Shown: piece by piece, positions 44,006 through 54,627 of the stretch
How the letters are laid out: each line of letters starts with the position of its first letter
Numbering within the stretch: position 1 is the first letter of the stretch
Assembly: GCF_014650035.1 (NCBI RefSeq)
Contig: NZ_BMUE01000018.1
Span: 25,186-89,185, forward strand
Length of the DNA: 64,000 nt
DNA from: Streptomyces lucensis JCM 4490
Lineage (GTDB): Bacteria > Actinomycetota > Actinomycetes > Streptomycetales > Streptomycetaceae
Direction of reading: 5' to 3'
The notes under the pieces: model-generated
What the model was told of the DNA's origin: nothing
What the model saw: only the letters and a program-made list of their open reading frames with translations
Database searches by the model: none
Translations under genes and position numbers: made by a program

Positions 44006-44993
44006 GCCAACTCCTCACGCCGTGCCGCCGCCTGCCCCGGATACGGTGCAGGCCCACTACTCCCATAACGAGCGGGAGTTCCGCAGGGGTCGGGAGCTGG
44101 GTCATTCCGTTCTGGTTCTCGGAGGCAACCCTATGCGACGGCCGGCCACCAGCGGTCGCACCCGACACGGAGTCGGTGACGCTTGCAAAGGTTTTAGGTT
44201 CCGGAAGGCGGGTCCAGTGGCCGACCGGCCAGCCGATGACCATGGCCCGGCCCACCACCGAGTCCTCGGAGACCGTGCCCCCGTAGGGCGTGTTCTGGTG
44301 GACGCGGGAGTCGGCGGAGTTGCCCCGGTGGTCGCCCATCACCCACAGCCGTCCCTCGGGGACGGTGATGTCGAAGGGCGTGGCGGAGGGGACGTCCCCG
44401 GGGAAGATGTAGTCGGCCTCGGTGAGCGGTACGCCGTTGACGGTGACCCGGCCCTGCGCGTCGCAGCACTTGACGTGGTCGCCGCCGACCCCGATGACCC
44501 GTTTGATCAGGTCTTTCTCGTTGTCGGAGGGCAGCAGGCCGATGAAGGTGAGGCCCTCCTTGAGCTGCTTGACGACGACGGGGTCGTGCTTCTTGGTGGT
44601 CTGTTCGTCCGCCAGCCAGCCGCCGGGGTCGTGGAAGACGACGACGTCCCCGCGCTGCGGCTTGGAACCGAACCACGGGGTCAGCTTGTCGACCAGCACG
44701 CGGTCGCCGATCCGGATCGTCTGCTCCATGGAGCCGGACGGGATCACGAACGCCTGCACCAGGAAGGTCTTCAGCACCAGCGCTATGAGGACGGCGACAC
44801 CGACGAGGAGGGGGATCTCACGGACGGCTGAACGCCGGCGCTTGCGCTTGACCTTGCGCTGCAGCTTGCGGCGCTCCGCACGCGTGCGGCCGCCGCTGGG
44901 CGCGGGGGCCGAGGTACGGCGCGAGCCGGTGGGCAGGAGGTCCTCGGCGGGCGTGCCGGACGCCGCGCCGCGCGGTTTGCCGCGGTTACCCAT
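43893..44993 (-). CDS. sipX: Type I signal peptidase SipX-like with run-on C-terminus
   Basis: The 366-residue signal peptidase has catalytic Ser in IPSGSMEQT, Lys in LIKRVIGVGGD and box E MGDHRGNSADS. An N-terminal basic segment (RKLQRKVKRKRRR) precedes the membrane helix. About the last 100 residues, after EPKTFAS, are Arg-rich and use codons unlike the rest of the gene (AGA, CGA, TCA, GTT, GTA, CCT). That stretch looks like non-coding leader sequence of sipY read in frame. The start overlaps the sipW stop by 8 bp. Confidence 0.85.
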   Translation of the reverse strand: MGNRGKPRGAASGTPAEDLLPTGSRRTSAPAPSGGRTRAERRKLQRKVKRKRRRSAVREIPLLVGVAVLIALVLKTFLVQAFVIPSGSMEQTIRIGDRVLVDKLTPWFGSKPQRGDVVVFHDPGGWLADEQTTKKHDPVVVKQLKEGLTFIGLLPSDNEKDLIKRVIGVGGDHVKCCDAQGRVTVNGVPLTEADYIFPGDVPSATPFDITVPEGRLWVMGDHRGNSADSRVHQNTPYGGTVSEDSVVGRAMVIGWPVGHWTRLPEPKTFASVTDSVSGATAGGRPSHRVASENQNGMTQLPTPAELPLVMGVVGLHRIRGRRRHGVRSWRGGCGGWRTVGTRRRRSPRAPRGRERPRTGRRHDLRE

Positions 44994-45687
44994 GGGCGTC
45001 CCCCGCCGGGGCCGCGGGCACGCGCGCGTACGCGGACGGCCGGGTCAGACGCGTCCAGTGGTCGTACGGCCAGACGATCCAGTCGGCCCGGCCGATGACG
45101 TCGCCGACGGGGACCATGCCGCCGCCCGGCGAGCCGAGGTGGTCGCGGGAGTCACTGGAGTCGCTGCGGTGGTCGCCGAGGACGAAGAGGCGGCCCGCGG
45201 GCACGACGACGTCGAAGGGCACACTGGAGGCGCTGTCCCCGGGATAGAGGAACGCCGTCTCGTCGACCGCCCGGCCGTTCACCTCGATCCTTCCCTCCTT
45301 GTCGCAGCAGACCACGTGGTCTCCCCCTACCCCCGCAACGCGCTTGATGTAGTCCGCGTCCCCGAAATACCCGGTGCCGTCGAACACAACCACGTCACCG
45401 CGGCGCGGCTGGGCACCGAAACGGTACGCCAACTTATTTACGAGAACCCGGTCCCCGATCCTCAACCGCTGTTCCATGGATCCGCTCGGAATCTCGAACG
45501 GCTGCACCACGAAGGCGTTGAGGAGCAGCAGGAACGCCAGGCAGACGAGGACGGTCAGGGTGATCCTGCCGCCCGGCAGCCACTCGGCGACCCGCGCCGT
45601 GAACGCGGAACGCGACCGGCCCTCCGCCCCGGAGGAGTCCGGGTGGGAGGAGCGGTCGCGTTCCGTCGGCTGTGCTTCGGTGTCCAT
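44986..45687 (-). CDS. sipW: Type I signal peptidase SipW-like
   Basis: The 233-residue signal peptidase is the first of the cluster. Catalytic Ser is in IPSGSMEQR and Lys in YIKRVAGVGGD; box E reads LGDHRSDSSDS. One N-terminal membrane helix is seen (TLTVLVCLAFLLLLNAFV). No second membrane segment follows the catalytic domain, unlike sipY and sipZ. ATG 45687 starts 45 bp below the rplS stop and the gene overlaps sipX by 8 bp, so sipW-X-Y are one translationally coupled unit. Confidence 0.9.
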   Translation of the reverse strand: MDTEAQPTERDRSSHPDSSGAEGRSRSAFTARVAEWLPGGRITLTVLVCLAFLLLLNAFVVQPFEIPSGSMEQRLRIGDRVLVNKLAYRFGAQPRRGDVVVFDGTGYFGDADYIKRVAGVGGDHVVCCDKEGRIEVNGRAVDETAFLYPGDSASSVPFDVVVPAGRLFVLGDHRSDSSDSRDHLGSPGGGMVPVGDVIGRADWIVWPYDHWTRLTRPSAYARVPAAPAGDAHG

Positions 45688-45732
45688 CGGAGCAGGATGC
45701 TATCCCGCCCGGCCGTGAACCCCGCAGAGCAC

Positions 45733-46083
45733 TCAGTTCTCGCGCTTCTCCTTGATCTTCGCGGCCTTGCCGCGCAGCTCACGGAGGTAGTACAGCTTGG
45801 CGCGGCGCACGTCACCGCGGGTGACCAGCTCGATCTTCTCGACGATCGGGGTGTGCACCGGGAAGGTGCGCTCGACGCCGACGGAGAACGAGACCTTGCG
45901 GACCGTGAAGGTCTCGCGGACACCGGCGCCCTGGCGGCGGATCACGACGCCCTTGAACTGCTGCACACGGGAGCGGTTGCCCTCGATGACGCGGACGTGG
46001 ACGTTGACGGTGTCACCCGGGCGGAAGGCCGGGACGTCGCTGCGCAGCGACGCGGCGTCGACGGTGTCGAGCAGGTGAGACAT
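45733..46083 (-). CDS. rplS: 50S ribosomal protein L19
   Basis: From ATG 46083 ([16 protein letters not shown]) the protein has 116 residues, the length of actinobacterial L19. [28 protein letters not shown] and [17 protein letters not shown] are the family core. It lies at the interface of the subunits near bridge B8. It is the last gene of the rpsP-khpA-rimM-trmD-rplS series, 133 bp below trmD. Confidence 0.95.
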   Translation of the reverse strand: MSHLLDTVDAASLRSDVPAFRPGDTVNVHVRVIEGNRSRVQQFKGVVIRRQGAGVRETFTVRKVSFSVGVERTFPVHTPIVEKIELVTRGDVRRAKLYYLRELRGKAAKIKEKREN

Positions 46084-46216
46084 TTCGTCTGCTTTCTTCG
46101 CTGATGCCACAGGTCATCAACGGGAGTAGAGGTACGGAGGTCTGCCGTGCGGGTCGGGGCGGGCGTCGTGTCCCCCTGTGGCAGGGGCGCGCGCCGGACG
46201 GACGCACAGCAGCGGC

Positions 46217-47050
46217 CTATTCTTCCATGCCGTCGGCCCGGCGCCAAAATCGGCCGTACGGCTCCCCCTCGGGGTCCGGTTCCCAGCCCAGGATGGAGAG
46301 CATCTCGCGGTCCTTCTTGTCGAAGGCCTTCGGGTCGCATCGGGCGATCAGGTCCGGCCGGTTGGCCGTCGTGCGCCGCAGGGCCTCGTCGCGGCGCCAG
46401 CGGGCGATCTTCCCGTGGTGCCCACTGAGCAGCACGTCCGGGATGTCCCGGCCGCGCCACAGGGGCGGCTTGGTGTAGACGGGGCCCTCCAGCAGGCCGG
46501 CCATCGCGCCGGGTGCGAAGGAGTCGTCACGGTGGGACTCGGCGTTGCCGAGGACGCCGGGCAGCAGCCGGGCGACGGCCTCGGTGATGACGAGCACGGC
46601 CGCCTCGCCGCCGGCGAGGACGTAGTCGCCGATGGACACCTCGTGCACGGGCATGCGGGTCGCGTACTCGTCCATGACGCGCCGGTCGATGCCCTCGTAG
46701 CGGGCCGGGGTGAAGATCAGCCAGGGGCGCTCGGAGAGTTCGACCGCCAGTTCCTGGGTGAAGGGCCGGCCGCTCGGGGTGGGGACGATCAGCGTGGGGG
46801 TACGGGCCCCGGTGTCGTAGCCGTCGGCGAGGACCGTGTCCAGGGCGTCGCCCCAGGGATCGGTCTTCATGACCATGCCGGGGCCGCCGCCGTAGGGCGT
46901 GTCGTCGACGGTGTTGTGCCGGTCGTACGTCCAGTCGCGCAGGTCGTGGACGTGCACCTGCAGCCGGCCGCGCGCGCGTGCCTTGCCGACGAGGGAGACG
47001 TTCAGGGGTTCCAGGTACTCGGGGAAGATCGTGACGACGTCGAGGCGCAT
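46217..47050 (-). CDS. trmD: tRNA (guanine37-N1)-methyltransferase
   Basis: TrmD places m1G37 on tRNAs, needed for reading-frame maintenance. The 277-residue protein starts at ATG 47050 ([17 protein letters not shown]), overlapping the rimM stop by one base (TAATG). The trefoil knot is visible in SIGDYVLAGGEAAVLV and the deep-knot LPGVLGNAESHRDDSF. DDTPYGGGPGMVMK is the SAM/tRNA loop. The C-terminal domain ends in a Trp/Arg-rich stretch. Confidence 0.95.
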   Translation of the reverse strand: MRLDVVTIFPEYLEPLNVSLVGKARARGRLQVHVHDLRDWTYDRHNTVDDTPYGGGPGMVMKTDPWGDALDTVLADGYDTGARTPTLIVPTPSGRPFTQELAVELSERPWLIFTPARYEGIDRRVMDEYATRMPVHEVSIGDYVLAGGEAAVLVITEAVARLLPGVLGNAESHRDDSFAPGAMAGLLEGPVYTKPPLWRGRDIPDVLLSGHHGKIARWRRDEALRRTTANRPDLIARCDPKAFDKKDREMLSILGWEPDPEGEPYGRFWRRADGMEE

Positions 47051-47625
47051 TACGACTCTTCTCCGGACTCTTCCCGGCCTTCTCCGGACTGCTCGCGGGC
47101 GGAGGCGATCTCGGCGCGGTCGTCGATCAGGCCCGGCGGGGGCGCGATGACCGCCTTCTGCTCCTCCAGGTCGATGCCGGTGACGATCTCCTCCACGAAG
47201 GGGATCATCACCTCGCTGCCGTCGGGGCGCTCCACGATGAACAGGTCCTGGGAGGGCAGGTGCGAGATCTCGGTGATCCGCCCGACCTCCGTGCCGTCCT
47301 CGGTGACCACGTCGAGGTCGATGAGCTGGTGGTCGTAGTACTCGTCCTCGCCCTCGGGGAGTTCCTCGGGGTCGATCTCGGCGATCAGCAGGGTGTTGCG
47401 CAGGGCCTCGGCCGCGGTGCGGTCGGCGACGCCCTCGAAGCGCAGCAGCAGGCGGCCGCTGTGCACGCGGCCCGTGGCGATGGTGAGGGGTCCGGCGGAG
47501 GCCGGATCGGTGGCCAGGACGGCGCCCGGGGCGAGCCGCAGCTCGGGCTCGTCGGTACGTACCTCGACGGTGACCTCGCCCTTGATGCCGTGGGCGCGGC
47601 CGATCCGTGCGACTACCAGCTGCAC
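47050..47625 (-). CDS. rimM: Ribosome maturation factor RimM
   Basis: RimM helps mature the 16S 3' domain and binds S19. The 191-residue protein begins [19 protein letters not shown] and has the PRC-barrel part [12 protein letters not shown] and [16 protein letters not shown]. The Glu/Ser-rich tail is extra. It overlaps trmD by one base. Located between khpA and trmD as in other actinobacteria. Confidence 0.93.
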   Translation of the reverse strand: MQLVVARIGRAHGIKGEVTVEVRTDEPELRLAPGAVLATDPASAGPLTIATGRVHSGRLLLRFEGVADRTAAEALRNTLLIAEIDPEELPEGEDEYYDHQLIDLDVVTEDGTEVGRITEISHLPSQDLFIVERPDGSEVMIPFVEEIVTGIDLEEQKAVIAPPPGLIDDRAEIASAREQSGEGREESGEES

Positions 47626-47708
47626 TGTGCTTGATCTCCTGTCGTACGACTACGGGCCGGGGACGGCCCAGTGGCCCTCCCCGGCCCGAGCCGGTGCTGC
47701 GATAAGCG

Positions 47709-47948
47709 TCAGCGGACGTGGTCCACGTCGACGAGGTCGACGCGGACACCGCGACCGCCGATGGCGCCCACGACGGTACGCAGAGCACGCGCGGTGCGGC
47801 CGTTGCGGCCGATCACCTTGCCGAGGTCGTCGGGGTGGACCCGGACCTCCAGCACGCGTCCGCGGCGCAGGTCGCGCGAGGCGACCTGCACATCGTCAGG
47901 GTTGTCGACGATGCCCTTCACGAGGTGCTCAAGCGCCTCTTCGAGCAT
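47709..47948 (-). CDS. khpA: KH-domain RNA-binding protein KhpA
   Basis: The 79-residue single KH domain protein binds RNA. The GxxG loop is in VIGRNGRTARALR. In other Gram-positives KhpA pairs with KhpB (Jag) and affects cell division and small-RNA function. ATG 47948 starts 5 bp below the rpsP stop, and the stop is 83 bp from rimM. Confidence 0.9.
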   Translation of the reverse strand: MLEEALEHLVKGIVDNPDDVQVASRDLRRGRVLEVRVHPDDLGKVIGRNGRTARALRTVVGAIGGRGVRVDLVDVDHVR

Positions 47949-47953
47949 GCTGC

Positions 47954-48373
47954 TCAGGCCTCGGTCGACTCGGACTCGGCAGCGGCCTCGTCCTTCTTCT
48001 CAGCCTTCTTCTTCTGGGTGATGGCCTCACCCTTGCCCTCGTCGTCACCGCCGAGAGCCTCGAACGACGGACGCGTGGCCTTCGGCTCGGCGACGAGCAG
48101 CGGCGCGGGAGCCGGCTCGCCCTTGAACTTCTGCCAGTCGCCGGTCTTCTTCAGGATGGCGAGGACGGGCTCGGTCGGCTGGGCGCCGACGCCGAGCCAG
48201 TACGCCACACGCTCGGCGTCCACCTCGATGACCGACGGGTTGTAGGTCGGGTGGTACTTGCCGATCTCCTCGATGGCCCGGCCGTCACGGCGGGTACGGG
48301 AGTCGGCGACGACGATGCGGTAGTGAGGCGAACGGATCTTGCCCAGACGCTTCAGCTTGATCTTGACTGCCAC
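47954..48373 (-). CDS. rpsP: 30S ribosomal protein S16
   Basis: The GTG-started protein ([19 protein letters not shown]) has 139 residues, typical of Streptomyces S16, which is longer than the roughly 82 residues in E. coli. The S16 core ends near residue 85 and the rest is an Ala/Lys/Glu-rich tail. AGGAG lies upstream of GTG 48373 with a somewhat long spacer. It starts the rpsP-khpA-rimM-trmD-rplS group. Confidence 0.94.
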   Translation of the reverse strand: MAVKIKLKRLGKIRSPHYRIVVADSRTRRDGRAIEEIGKYHPTYNPSVIEVDAERVAYWLGVGAQPTEPVLAILKKTGDWQKFKGEPAPAPLLVAEPKATRPSFEALGGDDEGKGEAITQKKKAEKKDEAAAESESTEA

Positions 48374-48809
48374 GGGAGTGGGTTCTCCTGGTTTTGACGT
48401 GGTTGGGCACGGCGAGCTGCCGCGTGGGGTTGCGGTACCCGAATGCCCGATGGACGCGTCAGCCGGAGGAGAGAGGGGTCCTGTGCGACTGTCGAGTACA
48501 GCTAGCCATTGTGCCATACGCGGCGGGCCGCTCCCGGCCGAGGGGCGTGCCCGCGCCCGGGCATGCCTGAGCGGCACCCGGCGTGGGGGCGAGTCACGTC
48601 GGGTGCGCGCCGCTCGGCGCCAAGGCCGTCTCCCCCGGAGGAACACGACCAGCGCCCACCTCGTGCCATGCGTGCCGCCCTGCGGAGCGACCGTCTGCGG
48701 CCATGGACGGCGACGGTCATGGACGGCAGCGGTCATGGACGCAGCGGCAGCCGCGCGGTGACGAGCCCCTTTCCGGCACCCACGAGATGCCGGTGTTCGC
48801 GGCTCGTGC
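48374..48809. other. Intergenic region upstream of rpsP
   Basis: The 436-bp gap between rpsP and the SprT-like gene holds no convincing gene. It should include the rpsP promoter, probably near 48490-48525, where AT content rises. It also contains a short tandem repeat at 48699-48745, described separately. Confidence 0.5.
48699..48745. repeat. Three tandem copies of a 16-bp ATGGACGG unit
   Basis: Units at 48699-48714, 48715-48730 and 48731-48745 read close to GGTCATGGACGGCAGC. Each holds CATGGAC; the third is one base shorter. It is in the upstream part of the rpsP leader or the 3' part of the SprT-like transcript. Confidence 0.75.
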
Positions 48810-49406
48810 TCAGGCGGCTCCCGCGACCTCCGGGATGCGGAACGGCTTGCCGCAGCCGCCGCACACGATCGGGGCCTGGGCCAGGACCGACGGGACCACC
48901 CGGACGTTGCGGCCGCAGTCGCAGACCGCCTTGACGCGGACGCCGCCGCCGGAGGAACCGTGCCGGGCGGCCGGGCCGCGGAAGGTACGGGAGGTGTCGG
49001 ACGAGGTGGCGGCCATGTGGGCCTTCAGCGCGCGCTGCAGCCGCTCGATGGTCGGGCGGTACCGCCGCTTCGCCTCGGGGTTGAGGGTGACCAGCGAGAA
49101 ACCGCTGCTCGGATGCGGCTCCTCGGGGTGGTCCAGGCCCAGTTCCTCGGCGATCGCGAGGAAACGGCGGTTGTGGTAGCGGCCGGCCCGGGAGGTGTCG
49201 CGGATTCCGCGGGCGGCGGCGATGCCGTGGACTGCCTCGTGCAGCAGTCGCTCGAAGGAGAGCTCGTGCCCGCACGCGGACGACGACTCTCCGATCAGGG
49301 ATTCCGGCGCGGCGAGGTCAGGCAGCTCGGGGTGGTACCGCTGAATGTCGGCCCACGCCTGCGCCAGCTCTGCGGCGAGAACAGGTGGTGTCTGTGTCGT
49401 GCTCAC
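48810..49406 (-). CDS. SprT-like zinc metalloprotein with C-terminal zinc ribbon
   Basis: The 198-residue protein has HEAVH in [19 protein letters not shown], followed by RYHNRRF about 20 residues later, the usual order of a SprT-like metalloprotease (HExxH plus a third His). A C-terminal zinc ribbon follows, CDCGRN then CGGCGKPF, with about 20 residues between. SprT/Spartan relatives cleave DNA-protein crosslinks or RNA-linked proteins; which role applies here is unknown. ATG 49406 opens the gene. It stands between rpsP and the divergent methyltransferase. Confidence 0.75.
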   Translation of the reverse strand: MSTTQTPPVLAAELAQAWADIQRYHPELPDLAAPESLIGESSSACGHELSFERLLHEAVHGIAAARGIRDTSRAGRYHNRRFLAIAEELGLDHPEEPHPSSGFSLVTLNPEAKRRYRPTIERLQRALKAHMAATSSDTSRTFRGPAARHGSSGGGVRVKAVCDCGRNVRVVPSVLAQAPIVCGGCGKPFRIPEVAGAA

Positions 49407-49926
49407 GTAATGACAACGAGCGGGGGTGCCGCTGTGTTCCTATTCCGGGGCATCCCAAATAATTTGCACGTACCCGTCAGTTGCGACCGATGCGTCCTGA
49501 CGAGGGCGGGTGCGCTGATCTGCGGAGAAGCCTCACAGCTCGTACCAAGCCGGTGCGTAGTCGGCGGTACGGCCGACATCCTGAACGCCAGTGCGACGCC
49601 GAAGGGGAATACGCAAGACGTGTTTCGGTCGCTCACGGCCGAGCCTCACGGTGGTCAGCGTCCGTGCCGGCCGTGACGTTACAGCGTGCGCCGGCCCCCT
49701 CCGGCACCGGCCCCGTCCCCCGGAGCCGACACGGTAGGGGCACCCGGATTGCCGGGATGTGAAATCTCGCCACACTCGCGCCCAGGCGCCAAGCGGGGAC
49801 CCACGACCCCTGGACGGGGCCGCGAGCCGGGAGTTACCTGGCATACGTGGGAAGTGCGCGCGCACGGCACGGGGGCCACACAACCGGGCACAGCGGCGAA
49901 CTGTCGGCGGATTGGGGCGCTTACCT
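49407..49926. other. Intergenic region with no supported gene
   Basis: This 520-bp region separates the SprT-like gene and the divergent methyltransferase gene. The first 70 bp are AT-richer than the surroundings (TAATTTGCACGT near 49460), as expected for a promoter. Short open frames show no consistent coding bias. I see no hairpin of note. Confidence 0.5.
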
Positions 49927-50814
49927 ATGACACCTACGCTCGTGCGACAGCACCGGTCCCACGCGGAGTCGGCACTTCGCGTGAACCCGTGCGCACGCGC
50001 GCGTGACTGGTCGGAGATTCAGGAACGGATGCTGGTCCCGCTCTACGAAGCGGTCTACGAGCGACTCGAAGTGGGCCCTGCCACCCGGCTGCTGGGCCTG
50101 GGCTGCGGCACCGGGCTCGCCCTGCTGATGGCCGCCGCCAGAGGGGCGTCGGTCACCGGTGTCGACTCCTGCCCCGAACGGCTCGCCCTCGCCCGGGAGC
50201 GCCTGCTGCCGGACGCCGCGTGCGACGGCACGCGCGCGCGTACGACCGCGGGCACGCGTACGACCGCGGGCACGCGACTCGTCGACGGCGCCCCCGGCGA
50301 CGTGGCGGCCGTCGCGGAGACGGCCGCGTACACCCTGGTGACCGTCTTCGAACCGGTCGGCTGCCTCGCGGGCGACTCCGAGGGGCTGGACGGGCAACTG
50401 GCGGCGGCGCTGCGGCTGGCCGGACACGGGGCCGCCGTGGTGCTGACCGGCTGGGGGCCGCCGGAGCGCTGCGCCACCTCCTCGGTGCTGCGGGTGGCCA
50501 CGAAACTGGCCGAACCCATGCGCAGCGCGCGCAGTTGGCGGCCCGCCCGCCGGGACGACCTGGAGGAGGTCGCGCAGCGGGCCGGGCTCAAGCCGGACGG
50601 CTCGGGGCGGGTCGCCTGCCCGTTCGGTTACGCGGGGCTCGGCAGCGCCGTGCGCGGGCTGCTGTCCACCGGAGTGTTCGACGCGGCGATCGCGGCGACC
50701 GACGCCAAGCAGGTGGACAAGGAGCTGGCGGAGGCCCTGCACCCGTACCGGCGGGAGGACGGGACGGTCTGGATGCCGAACGTCTTCCGCTACCTCGTCG
50801 CCCGGGTTCCCTAG
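49927..50814 (+). CDS. Class I SAM-dependent methyltransferase
   Basis: The 295-residue protein has the Rossmann motif I LGLGCGTGLALLMAAARGA, then TGVDSCPER for motif II. The remainder is consistent with the fold but the substrate region is unrecognised. Residues 100-112 include two copies of ARTTAGTR-like sequence, from a direct duplication of about 18 bp at 50236-50275, so its length may vary between strains. ATG 49927 with GGGGCG 8 nt before it is chosen. It converges with the FtsH-type gene. Function in small-molecule or lipid methylation is possible. Confidence 0.75.
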   Translation: MTPTLVRQHRSHAESALRVNPCARARDWSEIQERMLVPLYEAVYERLEVGPATRLLGLGCGTGLALLMAAARGASVTGVDSCPERLALARERLLPDAACDGTRARTTAGTRTTAGTRLVDGAPGDVAAVAETAAYTLVTVFEPVGCLAGDSEGLDGQLAAALRLAGHGAAVVLTGWGPPERCATSSVLRVATKLAEPMRSARSWRPARRDDLEEVAQRAGLKPDGSGRVACPFGYAGLGSAVRGLLSTGVFDAAIAATDAKQVDKELAEALHPYRREDGTVWMPNVFRYLVARVP

Positions 50815-50931
50815 GTGTGGCCGCGTCGTTCGCCCGCGGGGCGGGCGTCGCGGCGCGGGCGCGACTTCGCGGACACGGCCCGGCCGTGCGTGCCGGACGC
50901 AGCCGGGCGGGCGGGAACCGCCGGGCGGGCT

Positions 50932-52869
<1,938 letters not shown>

Positions 52870-52907
52870 ACCTGGACGTTACGACACCGGGCCGTGCTCG
52901 GCATGCG

Positions 52908-52942
52908 CTGAGGGCGCCCCCCTGCTCGGGGGACGCCCTCAG
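52908..52942 (-). terminator. Terminator hairpin after ffh
   Basis: CTGAGGGCG (52908-52916) pairs with CGCCCTCAG (52934-52942), and CCCCC with GGGGG inside. The stem is about 14 bp. It separates ffh from the FtsH-type gene, both read leftwards. Confidence 0.82.
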
Positions 52943-52959
52943 GCACGTACCGGCTGGGA

Positions 52960-54510
52960 TCAGCCCATGAACTTCTTGAACTCGTCCGGCAGCTCGAACT
53001 CCTGGCCGCCCTGCTGCGGCAGCCCGAAGGCGCCGCCGGCCTGGGCCGCGGCGGCGCGGCGGGCCGCCTCCTCCTGCTCCTGCTGCTTGCGCTTCATCGG
53101 GTTGCCGGAGCGCTGCTTGCCCTTGGCCTTCTTCGGCTGCTTCTTGGCCCGGCCGGGGCCGCCGCCCATGCCCGGGATCCCCGGCATGCCCGGCATGCCG
53201 CCGCCCTGGGCCATGCGGGACATCATCTTGCGGGCCTCGAAGAACCGCTCGACCAGGTTCTTCACCGCGCTGACCTCGACGCCGGAACCCTTGGCGATAC
53301 GGGCGCGGCGGGAGCCGTTGATGATCGTCGGGTCCTGGCGCTCGCCCGGGGTCATCGACTTGATGATCGCGGCGGTGCGGTCGACGTCCCGCTCGTCCAG
53401 GTTGTTGATCTGGTCCTTGATCTGCCCCATGCCGGGCAGCATGCCGAGCAGCTTGGAGATGGAGCCCATCTTGCGGACCTGCTCCATCTGGGCCAGGAAG
53501 TCGTCCAGGGTGAAGTCCTGGCCCTTCTTGGACGCCAGCTTCGAGGCCATCTTGGCGGCCTCTTCCTGGCTGAAGGTCTTCTCCGCCTGCTCGATCAGGG
53601 TGAGCAGGTCACCCATGTCGAGGATGCGGGAGGCCATCCGGTCCGGGTGGAACGCGTCGAAGTCGTCCAGCTTCTCGCCGTTCGACGCGAACATGATCGG
53701 CTTGCCGGTGATCTGCCGGATCGAGAGGGCCGCGCCACCGCGGGCGTCGCCGTCGAGCTTGGAGAGCACCACGCCGTCGAAGCCGACGCCGTCGCGGAAG
53801 GCCTCGGCGGTGTTGACCGCGTCCTGGCCGATCATCGCGTCGACGACGAAGAGGATCTCGTCCGGGGAGACGGCGTCGCGGATGTCCGCGGCCTGCTGCA
53901 TCATCTCCTGGTCGATGCCGAGACGGCCGGCGGTGTCGACGATCACGATGTCGTGGACCTTCGACTTCGCGAAGTCGATGGAGTCCTTGGCGACCTTCAC
54001 CGGGTCGCCGACGCCGTTGCCCGGCTCCGGGGCGTAGACGGCGATGCCCGCGCGGTCGGCGACGACGCTCAGCTGGTTGACGGCGTTGGGGCGCTGGAGG
54101 TCACAGGCGACCAGCAGCGGGGAGTGGCCCTGCTCCTTCAGCCAGCGGCCGAGCTTGCCCGCGAGGGTGGTCTTACCGGCACCCTGCAGACCCGCGAGCA
54201 TGATCACGGTCGGGGGCTGCTTGGCGAAGCGGAGCCGGCGGGTCTCGCCGCCGAGGATGGTCACCAGCTCGTCGTTGACGATCTTGAGGACCTGCTGGGC
54301 GGGGTTCAGCGCCTTGGAGACCTCGGCGCCGAGCGCACGCTCCTTGACGTTCTTGATGAACGTCCGGACGACGGGCAGGGCCACGTCGGCTTCGAGGAGC
54401 GCGATGCGGATCTCGCGCGCCGTGGCGTCGATGTCCGCCTCGGACAACCTGCCCTTGCCGCGGAGATTTTTGAACGTCGCGCTGAGGCGGTCGGAGAGGG
54501 TATCGAACAC
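52960..54510 (-). CDS. ffh: Signal recognition particle protein Ffh
   Basis: This GTPase carries the SRP RNA and targets nascent membrane proteins. The 516-residue protein has the N domain, then G-domain motifs LAGLQGAGKTTLAGKL, DTAGRLGIDQEMM and SKLDGDARGGAAL. The M domain is Met/Gly-rich (MSRMAQGGGMPGMPGIPGMG), with a long basic tail. ATG 54510 starts the gene. It works with FtsY, also in this window at 61868-63073. It is below glnD, with a stretch of about 120 bp including a hairpin between. Confidence 0.95.
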   Translation of the reverse strand: MFDTLSDRLSATFKNLRGKGRLSEADIDATAREIRIALLEADVALPVVRTFIKNVKERALGAEVSKALNPAQQVLKIVNDELVTILGGETRRLRFAKQPPTVIMLAGLQGAGKTTLAGKLGRWLKEQGHSPLLVACDLQRPNAVNQLSVVADRAGIAVYAPEPGNGVGDPVKVAKDSIDFAKSKVHDIVIVDTAGRLGIDQEMMQQAADIRDAVSPDEILFVVDAMIGQDAVNTAEAFRDGVGFDGVVLSKLDGDARGGAALSIRQITGKPIMFASNGEKLDDFDAFHPDRMASRILDMGDLLTLIEQAEKTFSQEEAAKMASKLASKKGQDFTLDDFLAQMEQVRKMGSISKLLGMLPGMGQIKDQINNLDERDVDRTAAIIKSMTPGERQDPTIINGSRRARIAKGSGVEVSAVKNLVERFFEARKMMSRMAQGGGMPGMPGIPGMGGGPGRAKKQPKKAKGKQRSGNPMKRKQQEQEEAARRAAAAQAGGAFGLPQQGGQEFELPDEFKKFMG

Positions 54511-54585
54511 GGTGGCGTCGGTCCTCGAAGTCGGAGTCGTTTTGGGCTGCCCTCCAGGGTATCCGGCCCCGCGAGCAAATCGTTC

Positions 54586-54609
54586 CCGCCCGCCGCATCC
54601 GGCGGGCGG
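54586..54609 (-). terminator. Terminator hairpin after glnD
   Basis: CCGCCCGCC (54586-54594) pairs exactly with GGCGGGCGG (54601-54609) around a 6-nt loop. It sits just below the glnD stop, closing the amtB-glnK-glnD operon before ffh. Confidence 0.75.
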
Positions 54610-54627
54610 CGCCCCGCGGCCGCCGGC

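Noticed and set aside
49686-50006. Open frame upstream of the methyltransferase
   Set aside because: No coding bias, Pro/Arg-rich, overlaps the real gene in another frame.
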